A stretch of 64,000 bases of DNA from DATAGF01 sp963835685. GTDB taxonomy: Bacteria; Actinomycetota; Thermoleophilia; Miltoncostaeales; Miltoncostaeaceae. Shown here one piece after another: positions 57,901 to 64,000 of the stretch. Numbering within the stretch: the stretch's first letter is position 1; every line of letters starts with the position of its first letter. The position numbers were made by a program, and so were the translations under genes. The stretch is taken from NCBI GenBank assembly GCA_963835685.1, contig CAWIGI010000010.1, positions 186,001-250,000 of the forward strand, given 5' to 3'. Below the pieces are notes generated by a model. That model did no database searches and had not been told where the DNA came from. It saw nothing but the letters and a program-made list of their open reading frames with translations.

Positions 57901-59914
57901 GCGCGCGTATGGACGACGCCTACTTTCTGGGCCTGCTCGCCGACGCCCTCGTCGGCGCCGGGCAGCCGGCCCAGGCGCTCGACGTACTGCGCGAGGCGCT
58001 GGAGGCGGTCCCCCGCGGCGGCCGCTTCTTCTTCGACGCCGAGCTCCACCGGCTACGCGCCGAGGCCCTCCGGGCGCTCGGCGAGGACGAGGAGGCCGAG
58101 GCCGCGGCGCGGCGGGCGCTCGAGGTCGCCCGCGGGCAGGGCGGCCGCTCGCTCGAGCTGCGGGCGGCGATGAGCCTCGGGCGCCTCCTGCGCGACACGG
58201 GCCGCCCGCGGGAGGCGCAGGCGCTGGTCGCGGCGGCCTACGGCGGCTTCGAGGAGGGCTTCGACACCCCCGACCTGCGCGAGGCCGCGGCGTTCCTCGC
58301 CGCGGGAGGCCCCCGCTCCGCGCCCAGGACGCGCCCCCGCCGGTTCGCTACGCCCGCAGCGGCGAGCTCAGCATCGCCTACGAGGTGACCGGGGACGGTC
58401 CCATCGACCTCGTGCTCGTGCCCGGCTTCCTCTCGCACCTGGAGATGGACCGCCGAGAGCCGCGCCACGCCCGGTTCCTCGACCGGCTGGCCGGGATGGG
58501 GCGGCTGATCCGCTTCGACAAGCGCGGGACCGGGATGTCCGACCGCCCGCCCGGCGTGCCCGACCTCGAGGCGCGGATGGACGACGTGAGGGCGGTCATG
58601 GAGGCGGTCGGCAGCCACCGGGCGGTGCTGTTCGGCTACTCCGAGGGCGGGCCGATGTCGGTGCTGTTCGCGGCCACGTACCCCGATCGGGTCCACGGGC
58701 TGGTGCTGTTCGGCGCCTTCGCCAAGCGAACTGACCCCGACGACGACTACCCGTGGGCGCCGACCCGGGAGGAGCGGGCGGCCCACCTCGAGCGGGCGGG
58801 TGGCGACTGGCGCTTCGAGGCGCAGATGCGCGCGATGTGCCCCTCGGCCGACGACGCGATGGCGCGCTGGTGGGGGGAGCGCTGCCGGGCTGCCGCCAGC
58901 CCCGGTGCGGTGCGGGCCCTGATGGAGATGAACGCGCGCATCGACGTGCGCGACCTGCTGCCCGCGACGCACGTGCCGGCCCTGGTGGTCCACCGCGGGG
59001 GCGACGCGCGCGTACGGGTCGAGGAGGGCCGGTACATCGCCGAGCGCATCCCGGGCGCCCGGCTGGTGGAGCTCCCCGGCGCCGACCACTTCGTCGCGAT
59101 CGACCCCGACCAGATCCTCGACGCGGTCGAGCCCTTCGTCGCCGAGCTCGCCTCCGCGCGCCCCGCCGAAGCTGCGTCCGACCGCGTCCTCGCGACGGTC
59201 GTCGCCGCCGAGGCCCCCGGCGCGCCCGCGCTGTCGCTGTTCGACGGGCCGGCGCGCGCGGTCCGCGCCGCCCTGGCGACGGCGCGGCGCCTGGCGGGCG
59301 CCGGGTCGGCCGCGCGGGTCGGCGTCCACACCGGCGAGGTGGAGCGCGGCGAGGGGCGGCCCGCGGGGATCGCGGTGGACGTCGCGCGGGAGGTCGCGGC
59401 GGCGGCCGCGCCGGGCGAGGTGCTCGTGACGGCGACGACGCGCGACCTGGTGGCCGGCTCCGGCCTGGCCTTCGACGACCGCGGGGAGCGCCGGCTCGCG
59501 ACGGGCGTGCGGCGCCTGTTCGCCGCCCGCGAGGACGGAGCGGGCCAGGAGCCGCTCCTCGACGCCGAGGCCGCGGCCGACGGCCCTGCCGCGGGACCAC
59601 ACGCGGCCGCTCTGGAGGCCCACGCGCGAACCGACGTGCCGCTGCCGCCGGGCGCGGTCGACCGCCTGCTCGGCCTGACGGCCGGCCGGCCCGAGGAAGG
59701 GATCGCCCACCTGCGCGCGGCCGTGGACTTCTGCGCGCGCGCCGGCTACCGCCCGGAGGAGGCGTGGGCGGCGGCGGACCTCGCGGGGGCGCTCGCCTCC
59801 CGCGGCGCCGACGGCGACGAGGCGGAGGCGGTCCGCCTGCGCGTGAGCGCGCTGGCGACCGCCGCGAACCTCGGGATGGCGCCGCTCCTCGGGCGGCTCG
59901 CCGTGGCCACCTGA
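54965..59914 (+). CDS. SARP-AAA-TPR regulator fused to alpha/beta hydrolase and cyclase-like domain (two frameshifts)
   Basis: The ATG opens MEIRTLGPFEVLDGG, a SARP winged helix (VSLGGRKQRALLAVLAL; MVQIHVSQLRKVLPP), and a BTAD domain. An AAA/STAND ATPase follows (GEAGVGKTTLVEAF Walker A; IVLVIEDLHWSDPSTVTFL Walker B). From ~57239 to ~58325 the coding frame is a different one, encoding TPR-like helices (e.g. FARCRDLAVDLGRADDA). The original frame returns with VRYARSGELSIAYEVTGDGP, a hydrolase (LIRFDKRGTGMSD; nucleophile elbow LFGYSEGGPMS), a truncated class III cyclase-like domain (ARVGVHTGEVERGEGRPAGIAVDVAREVAAAAAPGEVLVT) and a TPR end. The hydrolase has no start codon of its own, so a single protein of ~1,650 aa with two opposite shifts is the best reading. 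Confidence 0.7.
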   Translation: MEIRTLGPFEVLDGGDPVSLGGRKQRALLAVLALSPGRAVPVSRLVDDLWGEESPDTAAKMVQIHVSQLRKVLPPGVLVTRAPGYQLDVASEQLDAFRAEELLRRGREALAGGDARAASERLTEALALWRGPALAEFAEPFAAPEARRLEELQVALTEERIEAELALGHHAEVVGEIEALIARQPLRERPRGQLMLALYRSDRQAEALAAYQEARRVLSEELGIDPSSALRELERRILQQDPGLAAAPPTAAPQPRLEPARGRSPGAVVGREAELAELRGHLAAAASGEPRLVVVTGEAGVGKTTLVEAFLAGAGAGDGPLVGRGQCVEQHGSAEAYMPVLEALDGLSRAPGAEGVVPLLVERAPTWVVQMPWLVSPGDLSRVQGRVLGATQARMLREIVEALLSAATERPIVLVIEDLHWSDPSTVTFLSALARRRDAARLLVIATLRSADAATRAHPVHAAVADLAPRGLVARLDLEALGEDAVSEYLSARVPGAELPAAVGRALLERTGGNPLFLEKAIDSWVDDGKVLRDERGWRVGADPDELARGVPSSVRQLIRQRLLSVGSEDRQILEAASVAAPDFSAALLAAACERPVDEVEARCDDLARDEILLEPRGAESWPDGTVAGRFGFTHDLDHEVLYEDLPAGRRARLHVAAGARLEEAYGDRAGEIAPALAAHFVRGGDVRRALPHLAAAARQATERVAAQEALELADTALGLLDGLPEDAERAGWELAFLSVKAPSLIATRGWTSEGAEAHLRALSRPCRRPGAGRRRLVVQLSAGGALRGAGRVPALGGDHGGDGGGARAARGGPGARRLPRAARVQPPPPGRLRPRPGRRRAGRRGLRRAARQPLRGGLRRRPLARLPLLGRAGEVAPRPPRGGGRARVPLGVPGPGAPASARAGQGPGLRGGGGPEPARPRGDPAARRRGRRGGRAQGLPLLDRHGEDAAGVGDRGRRRRRGGDRRAAARDRAGADHRRAYGRRLLSGPARRRPRRRRAAGPGARRTARGAGGGPPRRPLLLRRRAPPATRRGPPGARRGRGGRGRGAAGARGRPRAGRPLARAAGGDEPRAPPARHGPPAGGAGAGRGGLRRLRGGLRHPRPARGRGVPRRGRPPLRAQDAPPPVRYARSGELSIAYEVTGDGPIDLVLVPGFLSHLEMDRREPRHARFLDRLAGMGRLIRFDKRGTGMSDRPPGVPDLEARMDDVRAVMEAVGSHRAVLFGYSEGGPMSVLFAATYPDRVHGLVLFGAFAKRTDPDDDYPWAPTREERAAHLERAGGDWRFEAQMRAMCPSADDAMARWWGERCRAAASPGAVRALMEMNARIDVRDLLPATHVPALVVHRGGDARVRVEEGRYIAERIPGARLVELPGADHFVAIDPDQILDAVEPFVAELASARPAEAASDRVLATVVAAEAPGAPALSLFDGPARAVRAALATARRLAGAGSAARVGVHTGEVERGEGRPAGIAVDVAREVAAAAAPGEVLVTATTRDLVAGSGLAFDDRGERRLATGVRRLFAAREDGAGQEPLLDAEAAADGPAAGPHAAALEAHARTDVPLPPGAVDRLLGLTAGRPEEGIAHLRAAVDFCARAGYRPEEAWAAADLAGALASRGADGDEAEAVRLRVSALATAANLGMAPLLGRLAVAT

Positions 59915-61125
59915 GGCCTCGGGCGCGCCCGCAGGATCCCCCGGAGCGCCTCGCGCTCGACCGCGAGCGAGGTCGCGACCCCGGCTGCCAGCGCCCACGA
60001 CGACGAGCCGATCCCCGCGGCCGTGAACGGCGTCGCCGCCACGATGAAGGCGACCAGCGCCCCGAGCCGCAGCGGGCCATCGAGGGACCGTTGCAGCGAC
60101 TCCTGGAAGGGCCCGAGGAGCGCGAGCCCGCAGACGACGGCCACGAAGCTCGCCGGCAGGGCGCCGACCAGGCCGACGACCGGGCCCGCCGCGGCCGCGA
60201 TCCCGAGCGCGCCGACCGAGGCGACGACGCTCGCGCGCCAGCGGCCCTCGGCGGGGCCGGCATCGGGCCCGCCGACGATCGGGCTCGTCGCCCGGCCGAC
60301 GCTTGCCTGGTGCCCGCCGAGCAGGGCGTTGAGGATCGAGGCGGCCCCCACCGCCAGCGAGATCGCGGTGACCGGCGGGCGGTAGCCCTGGGCGACCATG
60401 TAGCCGAGGCCCTGGACGTTGCCGAGCGCCAGCGCGAACACGACGAGCGGCGGGCTGACGGTCAGAACCGCTGCCGGCGACAGCTCGATGCCCGGCACGC
60501 CCAGCGCCGGCGGGCTCCACGCCCCGTCCACCGGCCCGATCCCGCCGGTCGCGGCAACCGCGGCGGCGCCGCACAGCACGGCGACGGCGACCGGCGGCAG
60601 CCTGCGGCTGCCGAGCGCCCGCGCGGCCAGGTAGCCGGCCACTGCCGAGCCCGCCACGGCGCCGTCGGCGGCCGTCGCCGCCCCCGCGCCGGTGACGTAC
60701 TCGAGGATGCTGCCGGCGAACATGCCGAGCACGATCGGCATCGGCACGAGCCGCATCACGCGCTCCCCCACCCCCAGCAGAGCCAGGGCGAGGATCGCGA
60801 TGCCCGCGACCAGATTGGCGCCCACCAGCTCGGCGAACGTGAACTGCCCGGCCAGCGAGCCCAGGTACACAAGGCTGAGGACGCTCCAGGTGATCGCGAC
60901 CGGCTGGCGGTGCGCGATGCTGAGCCCGATCGACGCGACGGCGCCGGTCGCCCACACGACGGCGATCCACCGCGACGCCTCGCCGGCGCTCAACCCCAGG
61001 TCGGCGGCCACGGCGACCGCGAGCGGGAGCGGGACGAAGGCGTAGAAGAGGATCGCGGCGAGGCCGGCCGAGGCGGCCTGCGCGCCGCCTCCGCCGTGAC
61101 GGCGGCGCCCGCTCACGCCGGTCAC
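59746..61125 (-). CDS. BenE-type benzoate/proton symporter
   Basis: This ~12-helix transporter resembles BenE: AGLAAILFYAFVPLPLAVAVAA at the start, WIAVVWATGAVASIGLSIAHRQPVAITWSVLSLVYLGSL, and the motif PSF/GHQASVGRATSPIVGGPDAGP with a conserved Gly-His-Gln. BenE imports benzoate; other aromatic acids are possible. Length is 459 aa against ~395 for BenE. The extra ~60 residues are Arg/Ser-rich and overlap the convergent gene's end by 169 bases, so the native stop may have been lost. The GTG start at 61125 overlaps the stop of a tiny ORF. Confidence 0.75.
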   Translation of the reverse strand: MTGVSGRRRHGGGGAQAASAGLAAILFYAFVPLPLAVAVAADLGLSAGEASRWIAVVWATGAVASIGLSIAHRQPVAITWSVLSLVYLGSLAGQFTFAELVGANLVAGIAILALALLGVGERVMRLVPMPIVLGMFAGSILEYVTGAGAATAADGAVAGSAVAGYLAARALGSRRLPPVAVAVLCGAAAVAATGGIGPVDGAWSPPALGVPGIELSPAAVLTVSPPLVVFALALGNVQGLGYMVAQGYRPPVTAISLAVGAASILNALLGGHQASVGRATSPIVGGPDAGPAEGRWRASVVASVGALGIAAAAGPVVGLVGALPASFVAVVCGLALLGPFQESLQRSLDGPLRLGALVAFIVAATPFTAAGIGSSSWALAAGVATSLAVEREALRGILRARPRPQVATASRPRSGAIPRFAAVASALTRRRTASASSPSAPREASAPARSAAAHASSGR

Positions 61126-61166
61126 GCCGTCCCCCGCGGCAGGTCGCGCAAGTCGTCGTGGGTCAC
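61122..61166 (-). CDS. Tiny 14-aa ORF coupled to the BenE-like gene
   Basis: GTG at 61166, with GGAG 7 bases upstream, opens a peptide of 14 residues (THDDLRDLPRGTA after the start). Its TGA overlaps the GTG of the transporter (GTGA). The reading frame is also open upstream to an ATG at 61229 (35 aa). It may be a leader that couples translation, or a chance frame. Confidence 0.35.
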   Translation of the reverse strand: MTHDDLRDLPRGTA

Positions 61167-61271
61167 GGTGTCGCTCCGGTCGTTGGTGGGTCGGGGAGTC
61201 CGCGCGGCAGGGTGCGACCCTGCGATCCCATGCGGGGGGCGCTCCACGGCGCTCGCGCGGGGGCGGCGCAC

Positions 61272-61391
61272 CTAGGGGCGCCCCTGGTAGGCGGGCAGGA
61301 CGTAGGCGGCCTCCAGCTCGGCCACCTGGGCGAGCAGCTCGGCGAGGGCGAGCAGCTCGCGGGCGAATTCGACGCGCGCGGCGAAGGTCAT
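61272..61391 (-). CDS. Small 39-aa helical peptide
   Basis: ATG at 61391 begins a 39-residue peptide rich in Leu, Ala and Glu (VEFARELLALAELLAQVAEL), predicted to be one amphipathic helix, ending YVLPAYQGRP. Codon usage is like the neighbours. The ATG overlaps the stop of the 20-aa ORF before it (ATGA), so the two would be translated together. Confidence 0.5.
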   Translation of the reverse strand: MTFAARVEFARELLALAELLAQVAELEAAYVLPAYQGRP

Positions 61392-61450
61392 GGCGTCAAC
61401 CCCGCATGGCTTTGGATCTCCTCGGGGCTGACGTGCCTCATCGGCTTCAT
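61388..61450 (-). CDS. Tiny 20-aa peptide after the acyl-CoA dehydrogenase
   Basis: ATG at 61450 has a good ribosome site (GAGAGGAAA) in the 25-base gap after the acyl-CoA dehydrogenase stop. The peptide begins MKPMRHVSPEEI and ends HAGLTP, with no Cys. It couples by ATGA to the 39-aa peptide. A ribosome site this good in front of a 20-codon frame suggests that it is really translated. Confidence 0.45.
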   Translation of the reverse strand: MKPMRHVSPEEIQSHAGLTP

Positions 61451-61475
61451 CGGGATTTCCTCTCGTGGTGGCGGG

Positions 61476-62696
61476 TCAGTGGAGCGACGGCTCGAGGCCG
61501 AGCGCCACCTCGCCGATCAGCTCGTAGGCGCGGGTGGCGCCCAGCGGGTGCATGAAGGCGCCGGCGCGGACGTCGCGGTACGCGCGGGACAGCGGGTGGG
61601 AGGCCATGTAGCCGGCGCCGCCCGACAGGGCGAGGGCCCGGTCGACGACGCGCACGGCGGCCTCGTTGATGAAGGTCTTCGCCGCCTGGACCTCGGCGAA
61701 GAGGGCGACCAGGTCGCCGTCGGCGGCGGACGCGGAGCGGCTGAGGTGGTGCTCGTCGATCAGGGTCCCCGCGCGCTGCAGCACGGCCCGGATCGCCGAC
61801 AGCTCCATCGCGCTCTCGGCGGCGAGGTTCTGTGTCCGCGGCGTGGCGCCGCTCGCGGCGATACGGCGGGCCAGCCCGTCGACCGCGGTGCGGTGGGCGG
61901 ACTCGGCGATCCCGGCCGACGAGGCCGCGTGGAAGCCGCCCGCGGCCAGGTTGCGGAGCATGTAGTCGTCGGCGCTCCCGACCGGGAAGCCGCCGCCGAG
62001 CGCCGCGCGGGGCAGCCGCACGTCCTCGAACGAGATGGAGTTGCTGCCCGAGGCGCGCATGCCGAGGGCGTCCCAGTCGTCGTGGACCACGACGCCGGGC
62101 GCGTCGGCGGGGATCTGGGCGTAGCCGTACCGCTCGCCCTCGCCGTCGTCGAAGGTGACCGCGGCGTACAGCAGGGTCGCGGCCGGCGACATGGTGCAGA
62201 AGATCTTGCGGCCGTTCACCGTCCAGCCGTCGCCCGTGCGGCGTGCTGTGGTCGAGGGCCGGGTGAGGTCCTGTCCGGGCTCGCTGACGGCGGTCGCGAT
62301 GACGATCCCCTCGCTGACCACGCGCGCCATCGCGCCGGAGTACGCCGCGGCCCGGCGCTCGTCGCCGGAGAGCGCGGCGGCCCGCCAGAGCTGGGCCATG
62401 TTGACCAGCGGGATCCAGTGCATGTTCGCGCCGATCGCCACCGAGGGCTGGCCGCGCGAGAGCCGCGCGGCGGCCACGAACAGATCGTGGACCGACTCCA
62501 CGCCCATGCCGCCCAGCTCCTGCGGGACGGGCGCGGCGAGGTAGCCGCTGTCGCGCAGCGCCTCGACGTCCTCGTGCGGGTAGCTGGCGTCGCGGTCGTG
62601 CTCGGCGGCGCGAGCCGCGAAGTCGGACGAGAGCGACTCGGCCAGCGCCACCAGGCGGCGGCCGGACTCGGTGCGGGCGTGGAGCTCGAAGTCCAT
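61476..62696 (-). CDS. Acyl-CoA dehydrogenase-family flavoprotein
   Basis: The fold is that of acyl-CoA dehydrogenases: N-terminal helical domain (PQELGGMGVESVHDLFVAAARLSRGQPSVA), central beta domain (AVSEPGQDLTRPSTTARRTGDGWTVNGRKIFCTMSP), and a C-terminal helical domain (LSGGAGYMASHPLSRAYRDVRAGAFMHPL). The usual catalytic Glu of classical dehydrogenases is not evident. This and the IFCT segment point to a flavin monooxygenase-like branch (SfnB/DszC type) rather than beta-oxidation. Length is 406 aa. It lies 5 bases after the OsmC gene and precedes the tiny ORFs. Confidence 0.78.
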   Translation of the reverse strand: MDFELHARTESGRRLVALAESLSSDFAARAAEHDRDASYPHEDVEALRDSGYLAAPVPQELGGMGVESVHDLFVAAARLSRGQPSVAIGANMHWIPLVNMAQLWRAAALSGDERRAAAYSGAMARVVSEGIVIATAVSEPGQDLTRPSTTARRTGDGWTVNGRKIFCTMSPAATLLYAAVTFDDGEGERYGYAQIPADAPGVVVHDDWDALGMRASGSNSISFEDVRLPRAALGGGFPVGSADDYMLRNLAAGGFHAASSAGIAESAHRTAVDGLARRIAASGATPRTQNLAAESAMELSAIRAVLQRAGTLIDEHHLSRSASAADGDLVALFAEVQAAKTFINEAAVRVVDRALALSGGAGYMASHPLSRAYRDVRAGAFMHPLGATRAYELIGEVALGLEPSLH

Positions 62697-62701
62697 GGCC
62701 G

Positions 62702-63289
62702 TCAGTCCGTGACCACGTCGACGGTCACCGGCACGCCCTGCGTGACGCAGTCGAAGACGGCGGAGCGGCCGTGGCCGCGGGCCACGATCTCCCGCAGCTT
62801 GTCCGGCGGGGCGTCGCCCCGGACCCGGAAGGTCATCCGGATGCGCTCGAAGCCGTTGCGGTGGTGGACGGTCTCGGTGCCGAGCGCGCCGTTCAGGTCG
62901 ATGTCGCCCTCGAGGGTCGACTCGACCTCGGTCAGCCGGACGCCCCGCGCTGCGGCGACGTAGACGAGCGACGTCGTCACGCACGCGGCCAGCGCGTGGA
63001 GCAGGAGCTCGGCCGGGTTCGGGCCGGTGTCCGTGCCGACGAGGACGGCCGGCTCCCCGGCGTCCAGCACGAAGGGCTCGGACCGGGACGTATCGACCTG
63101 GCCGGCCCCGTAGAAGTCCTTGATGGTGGTGCGGTTGTGGGCGCCGCCGATCCAGCGGTTGGTGGCGCGGAACTGGAACTGCGCCAGCTCAGGCTGCTGC
63201 TTGACCAGATCGAGGGTCCCGAAGAGCTGCTGCGTGTCCACGCCGTTGCGGACCCGCTCGGTGCTCTTGGCGAAGGTCGTGGTGGTCAT
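62702..63289 (-). CDS. OsmC family protein
   Basis: OsmC/Ohr proteins reduce organic hydroperoxides with a pair of Cys. Here the first Cys is in LLLHALAACVTTSLVYVAAARG (the usual LxxALxxCxxxT) and a second Cys is in AVFDCVTQGVPVTV, a position usually occupied by Thr. The N-terminal part is longer than in Ohr. Length is 195 aa. A strong ribosome site (AAGGAGGAG) precedes the ATG. Paired with the flavoprotein it suggests peroxide or sulfur-compound handling, but that is inference. Confidence 0.85.
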   Translation of the reverse strand: MTTTTFAKSTERVRNGVDTQQLFGTLDLVKQQPELAQFQFRATNRWIGGAHNRTTIKDFYGAGQVDTSRSEPFVLDAGEPAVLVGTDTGPNPAELLLHALAACVTTSLVYVAAARGVRLTEVESTLEGDIDLNGALGTETVHHRNGFERIRMTFRVRGDAPPDKLREIVARGHGRSAVFDCVTQGVPVTVDVVTD

Positions 63290-63495
63290 TGGGAGGTCTC
63301 CTCCTTGCTGGTCCGGCCGGAGCCGGGCCGATCGCGGTGTGCAGCGCCAGTGGACCGGGAGCCGCCAAAGGCCCGGTAGCGGCGCGGTAAATCCGCGACG
63401 CGGGCGGGCAACCCCGCCGCAACCCCGTCGTTGCCGCGCCGCAGGCGGCCCCGGCTTGCCTCCTCTCGCACCCGAGACGCGAGTGGGGGGACGAC

Positions 63496-64000
63496 ATGAG
63501 GAGGAGGGGCACCGACGAGGTCCGGCGCGCGACGCGGCGGCTGGTGGCGGCCCAGACGGCGGCGTTCGCGGCGTCCGGGGTGGGCGTGGGGCTCGCGCCC
63601 CTGCCGTTGAGCGGCGGCGGCGCGCACGGCTCGTGGGCCGGCGCGATGCTCGCCGTCCTGGGACTGGCCGCCGGCGCCGGGGCTCTGGTCGGCGGCCGCC
63701 TGATGGACCGCGGCGATCCGCGGCGGCGCCTGGCCGCCGCGCACGCGGTGTACGCGCTCGCCGGCCTCGGGGCCGCGGCGGCCGCGAGCGCGCGGTCGCC
63801 GGGATGGCTGCTCGGGGCGGCGGCCCTCGCGGGCGCCGGCCAGGGCGCCGCCCTGCTCGGCCGGGTGGCCGTCGCGGCGCTCCACACCTCCTGCCGGCGC
63901 GGCCGCGCGCTCGGGCGGATGCTGACCATCGGAGCCGTCGGCGCGGCGGCCGGGCCCGTCGCCGTCGCCGGGGCCCAGGAGCTCGCGGAGCGGATCGGGC
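63496..64000 (+). CDS. MFS-type transporter, C-terminus outside the window
   Basis: An open frame runs from the ATG at 63496 to the right edge (168 codons seen). It has hydrophobic helices (QTAAFAASGVGVGLAPLPL, AGAMLAVLGLAAGAGALVGG) and motif A-like GGRLMDRGDPRRRLA between helices 2 and 3, typical of major facilitator proteins. The fourth and fifth helices follow (AHAVYALAGLGAAAAASA, LTIGAVGAAAGPVAVAGA). A GGGGGG ribosome site lies 6 bases upstream. It is divergent from OsmC. The substrate cannot be guessed from this part. Confidence 0.65.
   Translation, partial: MRRRGTDEVRRATRRLVAAQTAAFAASGVGVGLAPLPLSGGGAHGSWAGAMLAVLGLAAGAGALVGGRLMDRGDPRRRLAAAHAVYALAGLGAAAAASARSPGWLLGAAALAGAGQGAALLGRVAVAALHTSCRRGRALGRMLTIGAVGAAAGPVAVAGAQELAERIG

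Overview
The window is one contiguous piece of a very GC-rich chromosome. The division/cell-wall (dcw) cluster has no ftsA. MurE carries the DNPR motif of enzymes that add meso-diaminopimelate. One site matches the actinobacterial LexA consensus CGAAC-N4-GTTCG exactly. Together with the FG-GAP, CHAD, Tad and SARP-type genes this suggests an actinobacterium, most likely a deep-branching one such as Thermoleophilia; that placement is an inference from style and gene content, not a proof.

Layout. 1-11.1 kb is an accessory region: the end of a CHAP-domain protein, a tRNA 3'-half fragment, a decayed IS3-type transposase, an intact FG-GAP repeat protein and a broken paralogue of it, a Vps62-like protein in less GC-rich DNA, an EEP-family nuclease/phosphatase, a TIR-membrane-WD40 protein, and a broken gene that looks gasdermin-like. 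11.1-18.6 kb holds trpS, a CPBP protease, a Crp/Fnr regulator, an AlkA-like glycosylase, a VanW protein, dinB under a LexA box, and a haloacetate dehalogenase-like hydrolase. 18.6-26.1 kb (minus strand) is a complete glycine cleavage operon gcvT-gcvH-gcvPA-gcvPB-lpd followed by a secreted subtilase. 26.2-41.6 kb (minus strand) is the dcw cluster mraZ-rsmH-ftsL-ftsI-murE-murF-mraY-murD-ftsW-murG-murC-murB-ftsQ-ftsZ.

41.8-45.1 kb (plus strand) carries a small membrane protein under a possible LexA-controlled promoter, then an ExeA-like ATPase, a small partner, two CHAD proteins and a phosphoesterase. 45.1-46.3 kb is an ECF sigma factor with its likely anti-sigma. 46.4-53 kb (minus strand) is a Tad/Flp pilus operon headed by a two-component system. 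53-61.1 kb has a patatin with an altered catalytic residue, a DUF192 protein, a large SARP-AAA-hydrolase-cyclase fusion and a BenE-type transporter. 61.1-64 kb has a cluster of tiny ORFs, an acyl-CoA dehydrogenase-like flavoprotein, an OsmC protein and the start of an MFS protein.

Two features run through the window. Many genes are translationally coupled by 4-nt ATGA, GTGA or TTGA overlaps. At least nine genes that open a transcription unit have a TA(G/C)NNT -10 element only 6-10 nt before the start codon, which implies leaderless mRNAs. The most informative regulatory finding is the mraZ promoter, which combines TTGTCA-N17-TAGCGT with three TGGGG boxes at 10-bp spacing. Several otherwise sound genes (dinB, tadC, vanW, the SARP fusion, one orphan) carry single-base frameshifts, so base-level errors in the assembly must be considered beside true gene decay.
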